A DNA stretch of 64,000 nt from Argopecten irradians (lineage: Eukaryota; Mollusca; Bivalvia; Pectinida; Pectinidae): the NCBI RefSeq assembly GCF_041381155.1, contig NC_091149.1, positions 8,696,609 through 8,760,608 on the forward strand, read 5' to 3'. The stretch's first letter is position 1. Each line of letters opens with the position of its first letter. The notes beneath the pieces are model-generated. The model saw nothing but the letters and a program-made list of their open reading frames with translations, did not search any database and was not told the origin of the DNA. Below, piece by piece: positions 1 to 12,319 of the stretch. The translations under genes and the position numbers were made by a program.

Positions 1-112
1 GTATAGTTTTTCCACATTTCATATATTGCTCTGTTGTTTGGAGTGAGCCAGTAACAACAGAAAAAAAGTGCAGCAAGAGTTTTACTAAAAAGAGATATTT
101 TGATATGAATGT

Positions 113-545
113 TTGCATGATCGTAAAAGGCGACTAAATTTAGGATCTTATCTTTTCTTTTCTTCCTAACTGACATTATCTTTCCTAATTCCTTCCTTGG
201 CACCGCCTCACTTTTGGCCTTGCGTTGAGCGTTCGCCCCTGTGAGGAAGGCTCTGGGTTCTGTCCCCTGGCCGAGACTCAGCAAACAGGGAGTGGGACGA
301 CTGGTTCGCCCGTTGTCAGAATAATGTGACCGGTTGGGTGTGTTGCTTGGTGTCTTCGGCGGCATGCTTCAGTGATATAGCACTATAAAAAGGGCAAAAG
401 TTCCACTATACAAGAAGACATAACATGAATTTACCGCAGTCTCCACACGCACCTCGCACAACATACACGCAACACACCGCATACATGGGAGGCCGTCCTT
501 ACATGACCATAGCTGTTAATAGGACGTTAATTAATCAAACAAACA
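113..545 (+). repeat. SINE-like element, longest copy
   Basis: The left part contains a stretch resembling a tRNA-derived head: a GGCCTTGCGTTGAGC box about 45 bp before a GGGTTCTGTCC box. The body includes GGGAGTGGGACGACTGG and GCACTATAAAAAGGG. The tail GGAGGCCGTCCTTACATGACC...TAATAGGACGTTAA ends in an AAAC-type simple repeat. The tail is shared with the tRNA-type SINE at 55.7 kb. Related copies lie at 1.3, 5.4, 8.8, 18.2, 28.7, 30.4, 35.4, 40.8 and 41.0/45.7 kb. Confidence 0.8.
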
Positions 546-717
546 AACAAATTTAAATTAAGGTATTGTCTGTATTAAACTGTTGTCTCCGATAACTTTA
601 ATAGTGATGCAGGGCCATATTGTAAATTAGACTTGTCAAAATATGTAACCCTGATTAAATAAAAGATTTTATTATTATTAATATTATTTTTATGGGTGTT
701 TTTTATTTAAACAATTC

Positions 718-1286
718 ATCCCATGTGAATAACGGGCTCAACTCGTTTTGGGCTGCGGCGTGCAGGTATTGACTCTTGGGCGAAAAATTACTGTTTGTGA
801 AGTCTCCTCCGGGCTGTCCTCACACAGTCGTCGATCTGCTTACTTGAATACCTCGAGAGCAGAATGCTGCCTTCATCCGAACTCTCTAAACAGTCTATGA
901 TCATGGATTGATTGATGGTTGAATCGCCATTCACAATCGTGCTGCAAGCAGAGAGGATTAAGGCATCCTCCTCCTCGCTGAAGCGTCGCCGACCGTGTGA
1001 GGAGGGGCCAGGCTCTGAGGCTCTCGGGATTCGCATGATCTACCAAGCATCACGTCTGTTATAGCGGCTGATACATTGACGCTTTCTGCCTCCCGCTGAT
1101 GAAACATATAGTAGTTATTAGCGGTGGCAAGACGGTGTCATGTGGTTCGCGAGAGACTCTCTCATCTCTGGGTGTTCTTGCCTTACCCTTGTAACTGTTA
1201 CTTTTCTTATCTTTGTGGCGCTGATGGCCGTTGCGCCAGGGCACGCCGCTGCCCAAAAGGAGTTGATTCCATTGTTGACATGGGAG
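718..1286. repeat. Inverted repeat of about 47 bp bracketing the recombinase relic
   Basis: The plus strand at 718-765 and the minus strand at 1,286-1,241 read nearly the same sequence, both starting CCCATGT and ending GCGGCGTGC. Translated in the matching frame, both give a V-N-N-G-x-N-S-F-W-A-A-A-C motif. The relic is therefore accompanied by an inverted second copy of a small part of its own coding sequence, about 475 bp away. Confidence 0.7.
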
Positions 1287-1363
1287 GAATCTAACTCTCG
1301 CCCAGTGTAGGAAGTGAAGAGTCTGTGAGGAAGGCTCTGGGTTCTGTCCTCTGGCCGAGACAC
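780..1363 (-). pseudogene. Degraded tyrosine recombinase (Crypton-like) C-terminal fragment
   Basis: Three minus-strand frames line up as the end of a tyrosine-recombinase transposon protein. The first (about 1,120-1,300) ends in a basic helix with an S-A-T-K-I-R-K stretch and an L-A-N-H-M box, like the R/H-x-x-H region of these enzymes. One frame over, codons near 1,108-1,113 give T-A-N-N-Y-Y, the expected place of the nucleophilic tyrosine. A third frame (788-1,036) carries an R-R-R-F-S-E-E-E-D helix and a Q-I-D-D-C-V-R end, which resembles the DNA-binding tail of such proteins in bivalves. At least two frameshifts separate the parts and the N-terminal two thirds are missing, so it is a relic. 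GC content is visibly higher than the flanks. Family assignment rests on motif memory; a DIRS-type or other YR element is the alternative. Confidence 0.5.
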
Positions 1364-1683
1364 ACCAAATCTATAAAAGTGGTAGTTTTCTGCTCCTGTT
1401 TAGCGCTCAGCAAAAAGGGAGTGGGACGACTGGTTCGCCCGTTGTCAGTATAATGTGACCGGGTGGGGTGTGTTGCTTGGTGTCTTCGGCGGCATGCTCC
1501 AGTGATATAGCACTATAAAAAGGGCAACAGTTCCACTATACAAGAAGACACAACACGAACATACCGCAGTCTCCCAGTACACTCACCTCGCACAACATAC
1601 ACGCAACACACCGCATACATGGGAGGCCGTCCTTACATGACCATAGCTGTTTATAGGACGTTAATAAATCAAACAAACAAACA
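1324..1683 (+). repeat. SINE-like element, second copy, overlapping the TRIM 3' end
   Basis: Same family as 113-545 but cut at the left. Its tail (about 1,536-1,683) runs antisense through the end of the TRIM reading frame and supplies that protein's last 48 codons and stop. Confidence 0.85.
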
Positions 1684-3506
1684 TTCTTATACTGAGAAAC
1701 GCAAACGATGTTACGCCGGGAGCAAGCGTGTATATTCCACGGAGACAAGACGGAACCTTCATTAAATACTTCCAAGCCACGTCCACTGAACGATAATGTG
1801 AAGATCTTTCCTAAATCCCACGACATTATCATGAGCTTCATACCAATCGTACAAATCCCCGTACTGAAGCCGATCCGTCCATCAGATACCTTCCATAGAG
1901 TGTCACCATTGAAATTTATACACCTGATGTGAGGTTCGGGATATGTTTGATCTGAGACGAACACCTTTCGCTCCGATGACGTCAATGTGATGTAAGTAAA
2001 TTTCGTTCGCGAGTATGACTCTTCTAACACAGCCATCCAGGTATCGCCGTCCTTTTCAAAAATCTGGATCTCGGAACTAGAACACACTGCCAGATGTTGT
2101 CTGTCAGAATCAAGTGCTTTACAAGCGTTATTTGTTTTCAATTTTTGTCCTTTCTCAACAAAGCCATCATGCATCACGTCAAAATGTAAAAGCTCTTGGG
2201 CGTCTGGTATTGAGATCATTACGTCATCGTCTGTTGTGGATATTGATACTACGTCATACGGTGCTGGGTGGATGTCAGTTTTACACAGCAAATTAAAAGA
2301 GGAGTCATATGTCGAGACTGCTTCATTGGTATGGTCCACGAGGAGCAGCCTGTCAGAAGGAAGTGTAGTTATCCCAGTTATCCACGACGGCTTCCCGCGG
2401 AACGGAAGCTTAATTTCTCTTACTGAATTAGCTGCTGTATAAGTGTTTGATTCCACGCCAGGTTGTGCCGTGTCTTTGGATTCACACACTCTATGGTCAT
2501 TTGAATTTCTGAGATCGTTTGTCTCGTTATCTTTCAAAGATAACTTGCCAAAACTATCGAATTTGGAAAGAAATGTTTCCAAAGTTGGGTTGATCGCGAA
2601 CGTCATCTGTTCACGCATTTGCTTACTGTCAGCGGTTTTGAGTTTTCTTTGAAGAGACGCATAATCGGATTGAATACTTTCGCTAAACGTATCTGTGACT
2701 TCCTGCTTGCTGTCCATCATTTTCTGAATTCGTTCCAAGTGTCCTCTTGATGACTCGTTAAACGATTCCAGTTTGCGTTTTTCCTTTTCTATTTTACCTG
2801 AACTCTTTGTTTTTAATTTTGCTAGTCGAGTAAGTGCTTTTTCTTCATACTTATTCAGCAGTTCATTTATCTGTTTTCTAGATGAAATTATTTCTTCTCG
2901 GATACGTTCTTCGGTGCTATCAAGATACTCCAAATCATTTCTTCTCTTGTCCAAAACATGCTCAAATGAATTGCACTGTTCGAGAAACATATTCGTATAT
3001 TGCTTCAGAAGTCCTTGTTTTGTTTCTTTTACAGAAGACGTTTTTGTTCTAGATTTTTTAACTAAGTTTTCCCCATCCTCTCGCGTGATAACGTCCGAAC
3101 AACGTCGGTGCTGTAGCGAACACATGGCGCATATGAACTTTGTATGATCAACGCAGAAGAATTCCAGTTCCTTTCCCGGATGTTCAGAACAAGTTTCCAT
3201 TGTTTTGCCTCTTGGTGTTTTATAAGCGTCAATCATAGAGCTAACAGCGTGATTATTTTCCAGCTGATTTGCCCACGTTTCTGGGTTGTTCCTCAGATGA
3301 GTTGGTACGGCTACAGGACGACGGCAGATCGGGCAAACATATCCTTTCTTGTCCCCGTGTTGGTTTTTTCTTTCGGTTATGAATTTACTGATGCATTCTT
3401 TGCAGAAAGTATGAAGGCATGGGAGTGCTTTAGGCTCGCTGAAGATATCGAAACATATGGTACAAGTGATTTGGTCCTCAGCTGTTTGTAGTATGGCGGT
3501 TGCCAT
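1536..3506 (-). CDS. TRIM-type RING/B-box protein, single exon, SINE-derived C-terminus
   Basis: One uninterrupted frame of 656 codons. Residues 15-61 form a C3HC4 RING (C15, C18, C30, H32, C35, C38, C58, C61), typical of E3 ubiquitin ligases. Residues 106-136 form a B-box with the Cys/His spacing of B-box 2. A charged Lys/Glu-rich coiled coil follows (about 150-310), then a region from about 365 with weak beta-propeller (NHL-like) periodicity. This order is that of the large TRIM expansion in bivalves, many of which are intronless and thought to act in innate immunity or ubiquitin signalling. The ATG has a good context (AACC before it, G after it). The last 48 residues (609-656) and the stop are read from the antisense of a SINE tail, so the final propeller blade is probably replaced. 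It could be a functional variant or a recently broken copy; no internal stop argues for the former. Confidence 0.88.
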   Translation of the reverse strand: MATAILQTAEDQITCTICFDIFSEPKALPCLHTFCKECISKFITERKNQHGDKKGYVCPICRRPVAVPTHLRNNPETWANQLENNHAVSSMIDAYKTPRGKTMETCSEHPGKELEFFCVDHTKFICAMCSLQHRRCSDVITREDGENLVKKSRTKTSSVKETKQGLLKQYTNMFLEQCNSFEHVLDKRRNDLEYLDSTEERIREEIISSRKQINELLNKYEEKALTRLAKLKTKSSGKIEKEKRKLESFNESSRGHLERIQKMMDSKQEVTDTFSESIQSDYASLQRKLKTADSKQMREQMTFAINPTLETFLSKFDSFGKLSLKDNETNDLRNSNDHRVCESKDTAQPGVESNTYTAANSVREIKLPFRGKPSWITGITTLPSDRLLLVDHTNEAVSTYDSSFNLLCKTDIHPAPYDVVSISTTDDDVMISIPDAQELLHFDVMHDGFVEKGQKLKTNNACKALDSDRQHLAVCSSSEIQIFEKDGDTWMAVLEESYSRTKFTYITLTSSERKVFVSDQTYPEPHIRCINFNGDTLWKVSDGRIGFSTGICTIGMKLMIMSWDLGKIFTLSFSGRGLEVFNEGSVLSPWNIHACSRRNIVCVSQYKNVCLFDLLTSYKQLWSCKDGLPCMRCVACMLCEVSVLGDCGMFVLCLLV

Positions 3507-5349
3507 GGTTTATAGAACACATGAACTGAAATTAAAAAGAAGAGGTGTTAAAATCATTGACCTCCTTTTATGGAAAAAAATTGGAACATATGGACACATA
3601 AATCGCTGACTCTGATAATCTTGTAATTTTCTTATGTAATAGTGAATGTACAACAGAAGAACTGTGCCTGTGTTGTTTTGTTTATATAAATCTTCTCAAA
3701 GATGGTTTGGACAATCCAGATACAAGTTCAAATATATTTCCATAACTCATTGTGTCACAACAGTAATGGTAATATTGAAATGTTTTATTCTAAATATATC
3801 CCCTCGTTGATTTCTTAATCTGTGAATGTAAACGCAATTTCCCTTAGATAATTTCTTAATTATGATTTTATACGACCGTTTCTGCCTATTTGTGATTTTG
3901 AGTATACGGACTTTAACATCAAATCATTCAAATATTTGGACGGACGACGTATATGCTGCTATAAACATAGACTTTATGCACTGTAAATGTTTTAGGCCTT
4001 GCATATGTTTAGATGTTAACATACCTACAGAAATCATTTTTCAATTATAAAGAAGGCTGTTAAATGTTACATGAAATCGTAGACGACGACTTTGCTTCAT
4101 GTTATGACCTTATGTATTAAATTCACTGCATTGTCGATCTTTAATAATGTTTGACAGTACAATTAAAACCACGTTAAGCTGATATCTGTACTTTTATAAT
4201 CAAAACCTATGAATTGTAAGTATTATATTCTAAAACAGTAGGTAAAGTTTGGAGTTAAAAGCATATTGAAAGCTTTACTTGATTCGTCAGTATGAAACGT
4301 ACGGCACATATAACTCATAACTATTCATTATTCATATTTGTGATAATCAAAACGTGATTAACAAGTTTTATATGTTTATGCCGCTGTTATAGAATGAACG
4401 GAACAAGCAATTTAAGCAGGTATGATAGAACTTCTGACGGGCTGCAACATTGCTTTTTCTGTTAAATGTCTAAAGCAAAACTATTGGAAAATAATTTCTT
4501 CATTGAAAATAATAATAGTTCATAAATAACAAATTTATGCGAAATAAAAACAATATTGGCGTGATTCCAATGTTCTTTTATGTTTATAGAAATGCAAGGT
4601 TATATAACGTTTGACTGGCAGTATAAATTATCTTTTTGAATAGGACTTAAAGTTCGACATAAAGAAATCCTTTTGATAACTGGGCCGATGAATAAATTAT
4701 TGTAGTAGTAAATAGTAAATAACCATGCAGATATATAACAGTGTGCGGAGCAGAAATATAAAGCGACATGCGATTACACTGTGATTTGCCTGGCAGCTTA
4801 CAGGATACAAACACGATATCAAATTAAAATCTATTATGTTTGGTAAAACATTATAAATATTATATTTTACGTTGGTAAGTGTTATCTGAATCAGTCAATG
4901 TAAATCAAAGCCATTTTCAATATATGACTTCCTTAAACCGTATTGACGGATATTTTCGCGGGGATAAAGTCGCGAATATTTGATCCACAAAATATTGAGA
5001 AATGGTTGAAATACGTTTTACTCTTAATTCCATACCGCATGAATTTAAAATTTACTTTTCTCGTTTTGAGATCAAATCGCAAAAAAAACGATCCGCGAAA
5101 ATAATCATTTTTCTTGGTTTTCATGCCTCATGGATTCACACAGTTTGCAGACAATATTTCTTTCATGTCCCGATGAAACTTAAAAGAAACAAGTGACGTC
5201 ACTTCTTTATACAGCATATCTATCATTCCTGCTTATTGTGCATGATTAATTAACCTGTTAACTAATACTTTAATGACGTCTATTCTACATATCAAATACT
5301 ATATACTTACTAATTGATATAACATTTACCCCTTTTATTACATACCCGG
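3507..5349. other. TRIM 5' flank, AT-rich, no gene seen
   Basis: Upstream of the TRIM start. No exon or recognised element is supported except 4,930-5,110, which has scattered TTCGCGG/TCGCGAA motifs like those at 50,930-51,130 and may be an old transposon copy. Short frames here have no recognisable domain. Confidence 0.4.
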
Positions 5350-5528
5350 GATAGCACTATAAAAAGGGCAACAGTTCCACTATACAAGAAGACACAACAC
5401 GAATATACCGCAGTCTCCCCAAACACGCACCTCGCACAACATACACGCAACACACCGCATACATGGGAGGCCGTCCTTACATGACCATAGCTGTTAATAG
5501 GACGTTAATTAATCAAACAAACAAACAA
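5350..5528 (+). repeat. SINE-like element, 3' half
   Basis: Begins at the ATAGCACTATAAAAAGGGC box and runs to the GGACGTTAATTAATCAAAC tail, with very high similarity to 113-545 and 1,324-1,683. It sits between two related AT-rich stretches containing CATTTACCCC and ACATACCCGGGA (5,327-5,351 and 5,566-5,592), which look like a duplication of the flanking DNA. Confidence 0.85.
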
Positions 5529-5681
5529 TCAAACTAATACTATATTCTTACTAATCAATATACCATTTACCCCCTTTTATAACATACCCGGGACATGATT
5601 AGTATCGCTCCCTCTGTGTACATGTCAGTATATCCCATATTACTACTATGTGTTTGTTATAATTTTTAGTCTAAATATTGA

Positions 5682-6039
5682 TTAAAGATGCTCCATCGCC
5701 GACAGAGCATAAATGATATTCATCATTTGAACAATAATTGGTGTGTAATCGTGTATATATTTGTCTAATTAACACAAAAACTAACTTATTTATTTTGCCT
5801 TTGGTGCATGCGCAATCAGTACTTCATTCCATATAGGATATAGTGCCACGGAATTTTTTCGGGATGCAATTAATTGTTTTTCATATTTTTACCTTGATGT
5901 AAAATTAGAAGCGAAAACTTTTCAGTTGTGGTAATGGTGATAAGTACGTAACTTTTGTAACCGAAGAAAAATACTAAATCGTCTGCTCCTGTTTTTGATA
6001 GTGAATAAATACCATTTGTCAGCGGTGGAGCATCTTTAA
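5682..6039 (+). mobile_element. MITE family A, TTAA-flanked, intact copy
   Basis: About 358 bp with inverted termini: TTAAAGATGCTCCATCGCC at the left and its near complement GGCGGTGGAGCATCTTTAA (with one or two changes) at the right. There is no coding capacity. TTAA at both outer edges suggests a piggyBac-type target duplication, although TTAA could be part of the terminus itself. Other copies lie at 9.1, 11.6, 15.2, 31.8, 34.4 and 46.6 kb. Confidence 0.8.
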
Positions 6040-6059
6040 ATAAATACATATACATGTAC

Positions 6060-6245
6060 ATAATACTATATATATGTCTATTACGTATGCGGTACGAAAT
6101 TCCTTGTAATATTTATATTTTAATATGTAAAATGTAAATTGTCTAAATATACATGTACAATATACAATATATATGGCCATTACGTATGCGATAGGAAATT
6201 CCTTGTAATATTTATATTTTAATATGTAAAATATAAACTGTCTAA
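6060..6245. repeat. Tandem duplication of about 99 bp
   Basis: Two adjacent copies share ATTACGTATGCG, GAAATTCCTTGTAATATT and TTTTAATATGTAAAAT at a 99-bp offset, with few differences. Confidence 0.75.
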
Positions 6246-8839
6246 ATTGGATGTATCAGGTACAAGCATATTTGTCGCGTATCGTTTTAATTAATTTAAA
6301 GAAGCAAACCGTCACACAATTTCATCAGATTACACGCGATCCGGATTAGAGATGCTGTTTAACGAAATAATAGGCTAATAAAATTACACTTATATGATAT
6401 ATGTTCCTAGCATCGTGATGAATACCAATAATTTATAATTCATATTTTGAGGTGGAAACTTTGATAAATATTTTTCACAAATGCGAAGCAAGTGAAAATA
6501 TCATACGTGACCGATATTTTCAAAATTTAGTTTTTAATTTTGCCAGAAAACCTAATATTTCACTGCGATAAAAATGTAATAATTATAATTACATTACCTT
6601 TGTTTATATAAATACATGCATAAATATCATTTGAAGAAAAGAATAAAGTAAAACTTTAATCTTAAAGTATTATTTTTGCAATATCTAGTTATGCATGTAC
6701 GCATTTGATTTCAAAACAACTATTTCAAATAAACTTTATTTATTTGTATTGTCTGAATAACTTTCAGTTTGAATCCCTTTGCCACGGTTATAACAAGTCG
6801 ATATACAGAACATGTGTAGACTCGATCTCGAATGCAATACAATCAATGGTATGCTACCTTTTACTTCCTGATTTATACTATGTGTTGGACGTCTATATGT
6901 CCATTGTTAAAGTAGAAAGACCTATATATACTTATGCAACTTACTTCACTGATACCCCCTAGTATTACGACAGTTGACCCACCTACCTGTTTATGTATAA
7001 AGGGAACGTTTCACGTCTTATAACGGGTGGATCGTTCGGATATCGTCCATGTTGTGTGTATACATATGTGTTTATGTTGGTCTTGTGACACTGTCGATCG
7101 ATAAAAAGTATTGATTTTTTAATAACCATGTATTAGATGATCAAAAGGTGTGAATCGATAGCGAAATTTAAATAACCTGAATAATACTACGGTGCGTACG
7201 TGATTAGCCTTATGGGATATTTAAATCTTTTTCTAGAATATATATACAAATTAATTATTGAAGCACGAATATTATCAATTACAGAAAAATATTAGATGTA
7301 ATTTGATAGTTTATATTACATTAGTATTATATAAGATACAAGGCAGTTTTTCAACCTAATTAATACTTCGGTAGGTACTTGGTTAGTCTTATGAACCCTT
7401 TCTATGTGTAGAAATTATATGCAAATTAATTATTGAAGCACTAATATTATCAATACAGAAATTAGATGTAATTTGTTTATATTACAAAAGTACAGAGTTG
7501 TTTCATGTTTTTTTCAGTCAAAAGCCAAACTGTTGACTGATAAGGCATGGGATAACTGGTTTTCTACCTGAACCGCAATCTTAAACTTATCACTGAGCTT
7601 ATGGTCAGAAAGTCTTTTACCTTAAGAATACATGTATTTGGGGCGATCCGGCGCTCCGGTGTTTATGACGTCAACAATTAATTATGACGTCAATAATAAA
7701 GTGCATGTAAACGTTTCGCATCGGTCAACAGTCAAACTATTAACCGGTCAATAGTCGAAAATACTTTATTTATATATATAGCGAGTCAGGTAAGTAGTTT
7801 TCAACCTGATTATTACTTCGGCATGTACTTGGTTAGCATTATGGAAAATAAACCTCTCTATGGGTAGAATTTAAATTCAAATTATTTATTGAAGCACTAA
7901 TATCATCAATACAACACATATTTTTATGTAATTTGATAGTTTATTTAAGCTTTAAGCTTTTTTAAAAATTAATTATAAGCATTGATGTAACTATGTTTTA
8001 ACTTTATAGAAGTATGAAGAAAAAGAATCTGCCAATCAGAAAGATTTAGTATGAATACAAATAAAAAATAATTATATTAGAATATTTACTATTGCCACTG
8101 TTTCTGTATCGATAAACTAAGTTAGCAAATCTGTTTATTTCCCAATAACTTGAGTGCAGAACGTGACCCGATTCAGTGCGTATGAATACATGTAAACATT
8201 GGCAATTATTTGACATCACACAAAATCACATATCAATGTTTACAAATAACACATGAACGAGACAATCGGATATATACAATAAAACAAATATAATTTTTCA
8301 ATGTGTTATTGCTCTTTGACCTGAATGAAATAACTGAAATATAAGAACTATTTTTGTGACGTTATAGAAAAAAAGGGCGGATGAAGCTGTCAGTCAACGG
8401 CGCGGGTTTTCTGAATCGCTGTAGTGCACGGTTAAACATGATGGCTGTATAATTTTGACGGCAAATAACACACGATATATGATTGTAACTGATGTTCTGG
8501 TTGATGTTATTGTTTCAAAAATATATTTCAGTGTAAGTATAATTAAAAATATAATTATATATATATAAGATTATAAATATAATAGAGCACGAGCTAAATC
8601 GAACGAAACGTTTACGAAGCGTTTACGTAGTTTTCCTCGTGCTCCATGGGGTTAATCATCTCAAAACTAAACAAAGTAAGAGGTTAATCCTTAAATGTAA
8701 TTAAATATAGGCCAAGGTAGTGAATTGCGTAGAAAAATTTGATTGTCTCGAATGCTAAAGGCAGTCTGCCTCAATCAACACATACATAAAACTAACACCG
8801 TTGCACAATTTATGTCAGAATTACAAGAACAAGAACTCA
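6246..8839. other. Non-coding AT-rich stretch with degenerate repeats
   Basis: Three diverged copies of a unit containing TACTTGGTTAG and ATTGAAGCACTAATATTATC occur at about 7,180-7,320, 7,350-7,490 and 7,798-7,935. At 7,965-8,080 there is one arm of the element that forms the palindrome at 23.58-23.74 kb. The frame at 6,705-6,962 has no domain I recognise. Nothing else is supported. Confidence 0.45.
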
Positions 8840-8995
8840 TGCTTAGCGCTCAGCATAAAGGGAGTGAAACGATTGAATTGTCTGTTTCCAGTATGATGTA
8901 ACGATATGGGATTTGTTTGATATCTTCGACAACAGCAGTGTTTTATTAAAAGGGACTCCACTCTTAGAAGGTCACATCACGAATATAACTCTAAC
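8840..8995 (+). repeat. SINE-like element, degenerate copy
   Basis: Follows the family order (TTAGCGCTCAGCATAAAGGG, then a weak GTATGATGTAACG and CACATCACGAATATAA) with many changes and no clear tail. Confidence 0.6.
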
Positions 8996-9097
8996 TCATT
9001 ACCTGCAGGGCAATTGAAATAGCCAATAAGTATAACTTCATCTCTATCAATGAAACTATTTACACCATTTTCAAGTTCTTGGAAAATCATAGTTGTA

Positions 9098-9398
9098 TCT
9101 GCTCCATCGCTAACAGAGCATACACGATATTCATTATTTGAGAAATAATTGGTATTTATTCATGTAAATGTATATTTAATGAACACATACAAAAGCATAT
9201 ACTAACGTATTATCTTTTATTAGGTGCGCATTCAGTATTTCGTTCCATATAGGGCATAGTCCCATGAACTTCTTAGGGGACGTAATTCATTATTTTATCT
9301 TGAAGTAAAATAAGAAGCACACGCTTTTTCCATGATGGTAATGGTGTAAAGTAAGTAACTTTTGTAGCTGTAGAAAAAGTCAGTGGTGAAGCATCTTA
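9098..9398 (+). mobile_element. MITE family A, internally shortened copy
   Basis: Starts GCTCCATCGCTAACAGAGCA and ends GTGGTGAAGCATCTTA. The right half lacks about 60 bp relative to the 5,682 copy. Confidence 0.7.
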
Positions 9399-11554
9399 TG
9401 TTGTATTTAGGTCACGTGACTGCGCAATGCTGCCTAGGTGAACAATCGTTATAAACTATTCCTCATTTTTGCAAAATATTTAAATTTAGAAATGTGTAAA
9501 GAACAAATTTGACTTCCACCTATATAAATCATTTTATAACGTGAGTTACAAATGCAAGTTTGTTTTGATTAATAACAGTTACCTCCCTTCAAGCACACAG
9601 GATATTTGTGGACAACTACACAAGTAATTTATACCTGAGCATGCGCAATCACATTGTTCAATCACGTCTTAAAAATATCAAACATTAATTAGAGCGTATT
9701 ATGTTTATTTTTGGAAGATAGGTTATCGGTTCGAATGATAATGTAAACAAAGCTGATTCATGTGTGAATAATATTATATTACATGTTTATTCAAATGCTG
9801 TAAATACTAATGGCGGTACCCAAATGGGATCACTGATGCGTGAAGTGACATTGGCCTTAAGATAGAAACTTTGTATAATCTGGAAGGTTGCGTCTAGTTA
9901 TCATAAGAGGTTTAAGTGCAAAGGGGTGAGGTTAAATCGTGTGATAGCGCGTTTTATGTCAACATATCGGAAGTAAAGTTTTATAGATAAGTGCCGGTTT
10001 ACAAGGAATCTGCTGGTCGAGGTAGGTAAACATGTTTTTATTGTGATATCCTAACTGTTCATTTGCTCAAATGAATTCTTGGAATTTTTTTCTTTTACGT
10101 AATTTGCACAACAATCACAATAGAAAGAATGGTTTATTTCTACTTTCAATATAAATGCACAAATTATATAATTCATACACAAAACAATCCACTGAAATAA
10201 AATCAAAAATTGATCGCGAGCAACTTAAGTGCTAAAAATAACAATTTTACTGATCAAATCAAATCTTAATCAATGCACGTGGAGTCAGAATGATTTGTGT
10301 GAACCTTTATTTTAAATTTTGCTCTCCTTTACTTATATCAAACGTCTGCATGCTCTTTATTAAGTTTATTTGATAAATCGGCAATGTCCATGATGCAAAT
10401 ACTGTAATAACATCATCATATGTAACTACTAAGAAATTAACACTTTTAATATCATGTATCATAAATATATGCTAAGTTTTGATATCCGAAAAACACATAA
10501 TAACTATATATGAATCAGGCTTGAAATACATATGCTGAGAAGCTACATATCCAGAATATGGTAAAATGTAAAAAGAAAAAAAATGTCAACACATAGGAAG
10601 TAGTTTTAATTAAGATTATGTAACAATACTATTGAAGGTTTATATATATATAAATGTATATCAATATAGTTTTAGTTTATAGTTATTCTTTGTTTTTTTG
10701 AAATGTATTTAATAATTTGCTTCATTTATATTAATCCAGATCACATTGACTTATACCATACCAGTATTTGTACTAAATATTAAATATGATGGACATCTAG
10801 GTCCAATGCGATTTAACAAATTCAATAGTTTTACCAAATGTTCCATATACACTGAAAAAAATGTTATAATCTTAAATCGTTATTAAATATAGGATTTATT
10901 CTTTTTATTAATAATAACAAATACCTCGATTTCTAGGGATGTGTTGTTTACATGTTTTATTAATAATTTAAAATGAAAAAATATTTTATCACTTTACAAA
11001 TTAGTATGATTAAACTAACAACACTGGTCTACATGCAATTAGCGTTGTTTAATATCAAATTATTTAAAACAAACAGTGAAATATATTGATATGACTAAAT
11101 GTGGACGGACACGTACATACTTGTACATAATTATATGTAAATATACCATCTGGTTTGGTTTGGTAACCAAACTAAGTTATTGATGTTTGGTTGTATAATA
11201 TTTCAAGATTATTTTGTATCTAAATGCATAGGACATCTTTGAAATTTTATCATTTTTTATGCAACTTTGTATCAAAATTAAATAAACAATCCATGAAAAG
11301 CGTTTACTTTAAGGAAAATTCCAACATCAAAACTATATTAAGAAATTTCAGGAAAAATGATGTTAAAAATGTTACCAAATGGCGCATAGAGCCATGATGT
11401 AATAGTATACACAAGTACACGTGTACCAATATCTTAACTTATTTACACGGAAGTAAACAATATATTAAGACCACTATAACAGCCTGTACCTCAATTATGG
11501 TCAGTTACAGTCTATCGATTTGTCGAGTGTTTAGCTAGATGAATAAATATCATA
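9399..11554. other. Non-coding, nothing recognised
   Basis: AT-rich with no open frame of interest and no repeat I can place. A small perfect palindrome (TTTGGTAACCAAA) lies near 11,157. Confidence 0.4.
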
Positions 11555-11917
11555 TTAAAGATGCTCCATCGCTGACAATTGGTAATTTTACATTATCTAA
11601 AACAGGAGCAGACGATTAAGTATATTTCTTCAGTTACAAAAGTTACTTATTTACGCCATTATCATCATTGAAATGTTTGAGCTTCTATTTTTACTTTAAG
11701 TTAAAAATATGAAAAATATTTAATTGCATCCCGAAAAAATTCCATGGCACTATATTTTATATGAAATAAAGTACTGATTGTGCATGCATCAAAGGCGAAA
11801 CAAATTATTTTATATTATTTTTTGTGTTAATTCGGCACATATATACACGATTAAACACCAATTATTGTTCAAATGATGAATATCATGTCAGCTCTGTCCG
11901 CGGTGGAGCATCTTTAA
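11555..11917 (-). mobile_element. MITE family A, inverted copy
   Basis: TTAA at both edges, termini AGATGCTCCATCGC and GCGGTGGAGCATCT, body in the opposite orientation to the 5,682 copy (the CATTTGAACAATAATTGG motif is read on the minus strand). Confidence 0.8.
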
Positions 11918-12319
11918 GGTTTTCGCATTGAACAGCAGAATTCTAAATGAACAATAGGATTTTAAGTAAACAATGCACTTATTCAAACTATCGCATAATG
12001 TTTTGAATATCCTTTACCACACGTTGCGTACATATTGTGCGTGAATACACAATATAAACACAAGCATGATATAAATACACATATATAACCACACACATGT
12101 ATAAACTATTTTCAGAAAGATAAAGAGAATGACAAATATGATCTGTGATCAAAAGATATTTTATGAAATCGTATTCTCTTATCCATTGAATAGTTTAAGG
12201 TTTTGAAAGGAGTGTTTCATATGTTAATTAGTTTTCTAAAAGTGAACGGGGTGGTACAGGTTGGACAACTATGCATAATGTCTTTCCCACTGATAGATTT
12301 AAAAAAAATCTACAAATTA

